Below are positions 58,001-64,000 of a stretch of 64,000 bases of DNA, piece by piece (the first letter of the stretch is position 1; the number at the start of each line of letters is the position of its first letter). The DNA lies in the NCBI RefSeq assembly GCF_041146795.1, contig NC_135174.1, positions 4,341,878-4,405,877 of the forward strand, in the 5' to 3' direction. The stretch comes from Maylandia zebra. Taxonomy: Eukaryota; Chordata; Actinopteri; Cichliformes; Cichlidae. Both the position numbers and the translations under genes were made by a program. The notes under the pieces were generated by a model. It searched no databases. It saw nothing but the letters and a program-made list of their open reading frames with translations, and was not told where the DNA came from.

Positions 58001-61000
58001 GAGACTAGGCTACTGGTGGTTGACATTGAGGCAGAGGAATTCTTCCAGAAATGCAATGTTATGCCCACTGAGGAACACATCAGTGGTACCACACTTTTTA
58101 CTATGTTTCCTTAATATTTAGAAGTACAAAACATAATACTGAGGAAAATTATTTGAAACAGAGTGAAACGAGGACTTTTCTGTTTTGTTTGTTGTTGAAG
58201 GACCTCTTCCAGAGCCAATGGCAGAAAACAAGGTAAGGACCCCTTGCATGCGTACACACACAGACAATGCTAATACATTTTGTTCTCACCACTAGATGCC
58301 CTTTAAAAGGCTATTTTTTCTACATTTACCAAAATAACGGATCATTATCACAGTTAAACAACCTAAAGAACAGTAAGAAAGTGTCGTCTACTTCAAAATT
58401 CTGACTACAAACTAATGAATGAAACCAGTGAGCATGTGACTCAAAGTTATTAATGTTTGTCAATCATTCCAAACTAGACAGTTTGGAGTCACACCAGTCA
58501 CACCCCCAAGGATGCTGTTTTGAAGGAAGGTTCAGAGGAGGTTGCAGATTGTTACCATCATGGGCTCATCCGGTCAGGATGAGAATGAACAGTCAGTAAT
58601 CACTTGCAGGGTTTTTTGTTTTATTAAATAATGAGCAAAAGGAAAGACACACATGGACTCTATCTCTGAAAGGAAATAAAGTATGATTTAAGTAACTCAA
58701 AATAATACATGAACTCAGAAGACTTGAACAGAAACTCACCTCAGCTGCCGCCCCATGTGGCAGTGAAGAAAGAGTGAGCTGTAGGTGAGTGCAGTCCTTA
58801 TATAACGAGTTACAGGTGAGTTCAATTAAGGGCAAGCACCACACCCAATCAAAGGTGAGGAAAAGAAACAAGGTGCATCTAGTGAAGTGAGTGTGCTGAG
58901 TGGTGAGCCTTTACAAAAGATGCTGTCTTTGAGGTCTACTATCTACCTGATTATAGCATAATGTTGAAAGTGATCATCATCACACAAACCATTAGGACCA
59001 AAGCTGAAAGAAAAATCACATACACATAATGTTATAAACAAAATATATTTAGTACTTCATGGAAGTAAACTGGCACTGTGCAGGGGTTCATATATTTGAT
59101 GGCAAGTGAAAGCTTGCTGGTTTGAATCCAGTGGCAGAGACATTTTTGGGGTTGCATCTGGCATGAAAATCTGCCAACTGAAAATAGCCCCCTAGTGGCT
59201 GTCTGTGGTCCTACACTTTAAGATGCTTTTGCATTGAGTTCCATTTAAAGCTCTGATTGTTTCTTCTTTGTCCCATCATGATTTGCATTACTTCAATTAT
59301 GCATGCTACTTTGTACATGTCTGTATTCATAGTAGGGTTATTTTAAAGGATTTTGAATTTCCACATTAAATTGATCACGGTCGTTGCATTGACATTAATA
59401 TTAACGAGTCTTCTGCAATTGAAGAGATAACATTAAGCAGCCCGAGAGAGTGAAGCAGGATGCAACTGTGTGACATATACTTAAGTAACAAATGTCACAT
59501 AAAGAGTTCAAAATGTAGCAGACTCACTTCTCCTCAGCCTGAGAAAACCAGTGCAATGCCCCTTTAATTAGCACAGGCTCAGTCATCAAAATAAACACCA
59601 CCCACTACGTCTATACACACGCACACACACACACCCAGTGACAACATGGGAATTGTGGATTGGCCCCTCTAGTGACATTGTGGCTGACCTCTTCACCATG
59701 GCAACAGGAGTAGAAGATCATGGGATTGCAGTGGCTTTAATTTGAGGATTATGCTAATGAGCAGCATTCACACACTCTCGCATACAGCCAGACTTCTGTA
59801 GTGAACAATCAGTCATTCACCAGCTGTTATATAACATGGCGGCATGAATCCATACCCTGACCTCTGACCTCCAGTGTGCCTTTTATCATCAGGTGGCCAA
59901 TAGTCCTGCTTAGATATTCAGTAACTTAAAAGGCTTTTAAGTGGCATTAGTGCAAATGGAATACTATTAGAGGCGTCTGATGAAGACACCTTACAGCAGA
60001 GGGCTCATGCTCGTGTGCAGCATGGGGCTGGGGTTATTTTTAGAGAAACAGCTGCTTCCACACTGGAGGCCAAATTTTCATAGATGAGGTGAGTTCCACA
60101 CTGCATATCAGATAGGAGCAGGGCTATGTGCCGATCCCTGAACGGTCTGCTCAGAGAGAGGACTGCTCACACTGAGCCTCTGAATGACCAGCCCCCCCTG
60201 CTGGTGACACTCCCCTCTCTCTGCCTGCACATTTGGTCTTGATAATTAAAAAGAAATGTTTGTGTGACTCTCGTAGAAGAAATACACCACGTCTGTGTTC
60301 TTGTACTTCGCTTCAGATTGTTTGATGTAAAAACACAGACTGTCTTATATAGCACTTTCCTACTCTCCCACAGTACTCAAAGCGCTCTATACAGCATTCA
60401 CCCATGCACACAAGCACTGTCTTCTATGTTTTAAAGTGCTTTATATCTACCATTCTCACTCCAATGGATGCATCAGAGAGCAACCTGGGGTTAATATTTT
60501 GCCCAAGGACATTTGGCTTACAGACACCACCAACTGTCCGATCAGCAGATGACCTGCTCTACCTCCTGAGCTACAGGTGTTGGACTCTAACATTGAATGA
60601 GCTTTTATTTTTGCTTTTTTGGTGAAGTTTCCTTTCTCTGGAAATTCAGAAAGGCTTCTAATGAGCAGCTAGTTGAAATGAGCTACCGCTAAACTTTGAG
60701 TTTCCACTGGGTTTTAAAAGAGTCTAGTTCTGCATAATCGAAATGTTCATGTCCTTTGAAGCTGAGATGCTTTCCGGATGGTGTTTTGTACTTTGGATGA
60801 ATTGACCCTTTTGAATGTGTGTTGTGTGTTTTGGCAGATAAATGCAAAGCCTAAAGTATCTGCGAGCTCTTCCGCCTCCAGTGCCTCTTCCAGCAGCTCC
60901 CTACCAGCAGCAACAAACAACTCCTCGCCTTCAGAGGTACTGTCTCCATGCCACTGAAAGATTTGGAATAGTTTTAAAGCTCAGAGAAAAACGAACTTGT

Positions 61001-61184
61001 TTGAATATATGTGTGTTTCTAGATTGAAAGGGCTTCGAGGTCAGAACCGGCCCCAGCCATTGACAACCTGGGTCTTGCCTTGACAGTAGCTCAGGCCAAA
61101 GAAAGAGCCCAGCAGAAGCGTGGCGCCAAGAAGGCCCCGGCCATGGACTGGAGCAAGAGGAATGAACTGTTTAGCAACTTATAA
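39975..61184 (+). CDS. nherf1: nherf1 (slc9a3r1/EBP50), PDZ scaffold protein
   Basis: NHERF1 links membrane transporters and receptors to ezrin/radixin/moesin under the apical membrane. Six coding exons join in phase: 39975-40430, 52117-52287, 57932-58085, 58201-58232, 60838-60936 and 61023-61184 (1074 nt, 357 aa; human 358). PDZ1 (about 6-90) lies wholly in exon 1 with the ligand loop GYGFHL and GLLAGDRL. A Ser/Asp-rich linker follows. PDZ2 (about 158-242) is split over exons 2 and 3 with [14 protein letters not shown] and [11 protein letters not shown]. The acidic/Ser-rich region (exon 5) is nearly all Ser/Ala/Pro/Asn. The last exon ends [13 protein letters not shown], the ezrin-binding helix and a C-terminal PDZ ligand. 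The ATG at 39975 starts [14 protein letters not shown], the expected N-terminus of PDZ1. Exon 4 is only 32 nt. Same strand as rab37 upstream. Confidence 0.97.
45833..46055. mobile_element. hAT-type MITE, 223 bp
   Basis: Ends are inverted: CAGGGGTGTCGAACTC on the left, and on the right, in reverse complement, CAGGGGTGGGTAACTC. The interior has GTTTTAGATCTCACCCTGGG and its near inverse CACATCTAAAACCTGCAGGA. The flanking octamers (GCTTAGAC and TGGTAGAG) are no longer identical but share a TAGA core. This is a familiar fish MITE type. Confidence 0.8.
47985..48045 (-). repeat. tRNA-SINE tail fragment
   Basis: GTAAATGGACTGATTCTTATATAGCGCTTTTC-type tail (first 20 bases are the best preserved), then AGTACTCAAAGCGCTCTATA. 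Reverse orientation, head missing. Same family as 22878-23152. Confidence 0.7.
49880..50780 (-). repeat. Maui/L2-type LINE 3' part, second copy
   Basis: Matches the 1740-2150 copy: CTTTATATTGTAAGATAAAC, GGTGACAGTGGGAAGGAAA, ACATGATCCAGCCCTAACTA, GGGCCTGAAAGCTGAAGGCT and TGCCTCCCATTCTACTTTTA. It continues with AAGATAAGATGGGGCCTCAT and GAGTCTGTTAGATAGATATG. A 72-bp MITE splits it at 49941-50012. Confidence 0.75.
49941..50012. mobile_element. 72-bp hAT-like MITE with perfect 8-bp TSD
   Basis: Termini TAGGGCTGGGCGATAT and their exact reverse complement ATATCGCCCAGCCCTA enclose 40 bp. Both flanks are CCTCAGGG (49933-49940 and 50013-50020). It interrupts the L2-type repeat, whose uninterrupted form is seen near 1753-1790. 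Confidence 0.93.
51585..51785 (+). repeat. tRNA-like SINE of the GTTAGCGC family
   Basis: Contains GACTAGCACTGTTGCCTCAC, AGCAGCAAGGTCCTGGGTTT (B-box region), CTTCCTCCCACAGTCCAAAG and a decayed tail with GGTGTTTCTAATAAGCGGAT. Located just before nherf1 exon 2. Confidence 0.75.
52444..52512. repeat. (TTA)n microsatellite, interrupted
   Basis: TTATTATTG-type units broken by TTTTTTAAAATA and then about 12 clean ATT units. Confidence 0.9.
53390..54765 (-). mobile_element. LINE C-terminal part with restriction-like endonuclease domain
   Basis: On the minus strand, pieces in different frames form one protein order. [19 protein letters not shown] comes first (54765 region), then [32 protein letters not shown] (54320-54260) and a Cys/His knuckle [29 protein letters not shown] (near 54120) follows. 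The last piece is a 132-codon frame (53935-53537) with [11 protein letters not shown], then [12 protein letters not shown] and [13 protein letters not shown], a PD...E.K-like nuclease core. This layout fits REL-endonuclease LINEs (R2/NeSL/Hero-like); the exact clade is inference. Several frameshifts make it dead. No RT core is present. Confidence 0.6.
55034..55074. repeat. (GT)n microsatellite
   Basis: About 19 GT units followed by GCGCGCGC, a GT-to-GC transition. Confidence 0.95.
56830..57600 (-). pseudogene. Tc1-like transposase remnant (fourth family)
   Basis: Minus-strand pieces are PTVLFTDE (first catalytic Asp region, near 57440), then [19 protein letters not shown] (57258-57200) and [20 protein letters not shown] with CCQACIQA (56970-56870). 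Stops and missing blocks, including the DNARPH box, show it is dead. It lies in nherf1 intron 2. Confidence 0.7.
58233..60837 (+). other. nherf1 intron 4 (2.6 kb)
   Basis: Contains a reverse SINE (60325-60590). The remainder, 58.3-60.3 kb, shows no recognised element. Confidence 0.55.
60325..60590 (-). repeat. tRNA-derived SINE, moderately diverged
   Basis: The plus strand reads GTCTTATATAGCACTTTCCT, AGTACTCAAAGCGCTCTATA, TTTTGCCCAAGGACATTTGG and TGCTCTACCTCCTGAGCTAC. That is the full family layout in reverse; the A box is recognisable and the B box is damaged. Confidence 0.75.
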
Positions 61185-61866
61185 ACACCACGGGCGTCCT
61201 CATGTCCTCCAGGTGGTTCTGTACTGCCATCCAGAGGCCAATCCAGAGAAATAATCAACCCACGCTCTGAGTGAAAAATAATGTGGCATCAAGCTTATTT
61301 TAAACTCCCATGTTAAACAGTATTATATGATGATTTGTTTGTTTTAATTTAGGGTTTCTGTGACTTCTTAACTTTTGAATGACGTTTGAAATGTCAGCAT
61401 CACACACAGAAATGAATGTTAATAATATATCAAGAAGAGAACTAGCAGTGTGCACTTTCTCATACGAAAAGGAGCGTGAAAGGAATTTTGGGGCATAGGA
61501 ACGAGAAATTATTGATTATTTTTGAGTCGTGATTTTAAATCTGAACATTTTAGAAAGAATGTAGCACCTCTGTCTACTCTTCTTTACCTTGTTTTTTTTT
61601 TCAGTCTTAATTTGTGATTCAAACGAGATTATTATTTTTCTTTTTAATGTGGCTTTTGATAAATTTGTATATACACACAAATGTATTCTCAAGGAAAAGA
61701 AATGTTCTGTGTTTTGTTGATTCTGCTGAAGTCTGTTCAATTTTAAAGCTGCATCTTTTGGCTCGAGCGTCACTTACACACTTTCACTCCAATGGAAATA
61801 TACAGAATGTACTGATGGCTCTGTGCTGTAGAATGTCTTAATGAACATTGATAAACATAGCATATC

Positions 61867-61872
61867 AATAAA
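61867..61872 (+). terminator. candidate nherf1 polyadenylation signal
   Basis: AATAAA about 680 bp after the nherf1 stop, at the end of an AT-rich 3'UTR-like stretch. It is the first canonical hexamer after the stop that I noted. Confidence 0.5.
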
Positions 61873-62249
61873 ATGGAACCCAGTCTGGTTTTTAATGCAC
61901 ATGATCAACCTTGAAAACACTGATCTGAAAGCAGCGTTCCTGAAATTCCTGTTATAACTGAGGATCCAATGCTACTTGGGGTGATGAACCTGTGCTTGGT
62001 GAAGTTTTACCTGTTTTATACTCAGTGCACAGTCTGGTGCTCCGTCAGATCAGTCCAAAAATTCCCTTTTTAATGGAAAATGTCATGAGGTGAAAGAAGA
62101 ATGTGAAGGAGAATCCATAAGCACTGAGGCAAAGCACGGTGAAAGAATGTGATTGCACTTATACTAAGCTGCTTTATAATGTGACAGCAGATGTTGGTGT
62201 TGCAGATGTCCAACAAAGCACATCTTAGATATTTCATCTTTATGTCTTC

Positions 62250-62420
62250 AGTCTGTCGTGGTGAAGAGAGAGCAGAGTGTAAAAGCAAAGCTCTCGATTT
62301 ACTACGTCCCTATCCTCACCTATGGTCACCAGCTGTGGGCAGTGACCGAAAGAACGATATCGCGGATACAAGCGGCAGAAATGAGCTTCCTCCGAAGGGT
62401 GGCCTCTCTGGTCCTCACTG
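62250..62420 (+). mobile_element. RTE/Rex3-like LINE fragment
   Basis: The plus strand encodes VVKREQSVKAKLSIYYVPIL, then TYGHQLWAVTERTISRIQAA and EMSFLRRVASL. This is the same protein region as the copy at 18839-19485 but cut on both sides, and it lacks three residues of the YRSIY block. Confidence 0.75.
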
Positions 62421-62424
62421 TGTT

Positions 62425-64000
62425 TTATACAGGCTGTGAAAGCATACGCAGATCAGTGGGAATCACTTAATTCCTGAGGTAGTGGGATGTACTAGGTTTT
62501 ACACGTCTGTTCATCTCTGTCTGTATTTACCACATTTGTAGAGTACTAAGGAGCCGACTATGAAGCAAGTTTAACAGGAGCACTCAGAGAGAAGGGCTAT
62601 CCTAAAACGTTGATGTTCCACAATTTTATATTACAACGTGCTGACGTCAGCCTGTTATGGACTCATAGTGATGTCACAGGACGCTGTTGTCAACTTTGAC
62701 TTTGGGCAAATGCTAGCTGTGCATAACATTGGAACTGGAATGTGCATGTATTTAGCTGGTGGTGCAAAAAAATCTATAAATGTATCTGCACTTGATTTGA
62801 ATATTCTGCCAAGTCTATTTTGAACTGCTAAAATTGCATCTACTGGGGAAAAAACACATAGTTTAGATTTGCCGATAAACTAAAACAATGTCTCCGCCTC
62901 TATTAGGCTATGGGACAATAACCTTTAATGTTTAAATGTATCCAGTTTCAGAGCTCTAATGTGCAGCCATTACCTTAAACATCAACAAAAGCACACTCAA
63001 TGTTTCAATGATTCATTTGAAATAAAGTGTTTATTTTACTGCTCAGTGAGCTGAGCTGCAATGATCTATTTTTATTCCTAACTGCCCATTATTCTGTTGT
63101 TTGATATTCTTTTTAATCCATTCTAACAACATCCTCTGATTCAGTCACTGATTGGAGGAGGCAGAACTCAGAGATCATTTTGTGCAGAGGAGTCAAATGA
63201 TGCATATAATGAACCTTTTCATGGTGATTCCCATCATATCCAATCAGGGTTTTTGTTTGTTTTATTAAGCCTCTTGGCCACAGAAAAATAACATAATGGT
63301 GGAGAAAGACAACAGTGGTAATAATTGTGTCTTTACCCAACAATATAAAGGGATATGAGGTGACTGTTGTGTGAACTGCCTTGTAAGTTCACACTCCCTT
63401 TATTGCTAACAGCCAAACTATATTACCTACATATATTACTGTTATCACCATATCAACTTTTTATGGTGATGATGTACTTACAGCTGCTTCTACAGCCCCA
63501 AAAGAAAAAAATATTACATATTCCTTCAATTATCTTATGCAAATTAAAGCCATTTGATGTGACTGAACACAAAAAGCTGCTAAATGTACAGAGAGGAGGT
63601 TATGGATCAGCTGTAAACTGTAAACAATGTATGCATCAACTATATGGCACATCAAAAGCTCTGAATGAGAATGGCAAAAACAAATGAAAAATCTTGAAAT
63701 AGTAATGCATATTTTATATTGACAAGCAAAACAACAGCACCCGGTCAGTACAAATCCCTTTAATTATTTCTGGTTTGACACAGAATTCAGAAGGAAACAT
63801 TAATAAACAAAACAGAAGATCGAAACCACAGAGAAAAAAGCTGTTGCATGAATTTGAACATGCTTGGTATCTTAAAAAATGTAAAAACATGCCAGCTTCC
63901 ATTAACCAGATCTTCCCAGAAAAGGTTTGGGAGAGAGATTCGACTCCATTTTTAAAATGAAGGCGTGCAGAGGAGTAAAAGAAGGAAGCCTAAAGATGGC
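62425..64000. other. intergenic sequence downstream of nherf1, nothing recognised
   Basis: Short ORFs (for example 63367-63687 and 63775-63960) have no family signature and no splice context that I could support. Confidence 0.35.

Noticed and set aside
63367-63960. 106- and 61-codon plus-strand ORFs at the right edge
   Set aside because: No recognisable domain, biased composition and no splice partners in the window.
1-64000. CRISPR array, prophage or bacterial operon
   Set aside because: No regularly spaced repeats with unique spacers; gene structure is clearly vertebrate.

Overview
The window is nuclear DNA from a teleost fish. The evidence is four vertebrate genes split by GT/AG introns, a dense mix of fish-type transposons (Tc1, hAT, Maui/L2-, Nimb/I- and RTE/Rex3-like LINEs, Penelope/Neptune, tRNA-derived SINEs) and long AAT and GT microsatellites. 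A percomorph, possibly a cichlid, is likely from the SINE and LINE types, but I cannot name the species. Nothing prokaryotic, no CRISPR and no free-standing RNA gene was seen.

Layout. (1) 550-5594, minus: the 5' two thirds of eme1, partner subunit of the MUS81 endonuclease; five coding exons are visible and the C-terminal exons lie beyond the left edge. (2) 5600-10050: interval between the divergent genes eme1 and mrpl27, filled by a TIR element, a decayed I-clade (Nimb-like) LINE and a ubiquitous fish repeat. (3) 10050-12506, plus: complete mrpl27 (mitochondrial ribosomal protein bL27m, 4 exons, 147 aa), with an 874-bp hAT element in its last intron. (4) 12.8-25.4 kb: gene-poor transposon graveyard (two Tc1 remnants, a LINE with a 279-codon endonuclease ORF, an RTE LINE tail embedded in AAT repeats, SINEs). 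(5) 25592-35768, plus: complete rab37 (small GTPase of regulated secretion, 9 exons, 244 aa). (6) 36.5-39.7 kb: SINE, Tc1 fragment and microsatellites. (7) 39975-61184, plus: complete nherf1/slc9a3r1 (EBP50, two PDZ domains plus ezrin-binding tail, 6 exons, 357 aa). (8) 61.2-64 kb: 3'UTR and repeats.

The genes do not form a pathway. The eme1-mrpl27 divergent pair and the rab37-nherf1 tandem pair each match gene neighbours I recall on human chromosome 17, so the window is conserved synteny with the two pairs brought close together. All exon joins were checked by eye for reading phase and splice sites. I found no convincing new biological system; the most useful observations concern protein motifs (RAB37 switch I and N-terminus, EME1 acidic motif) and datable nested transposons.
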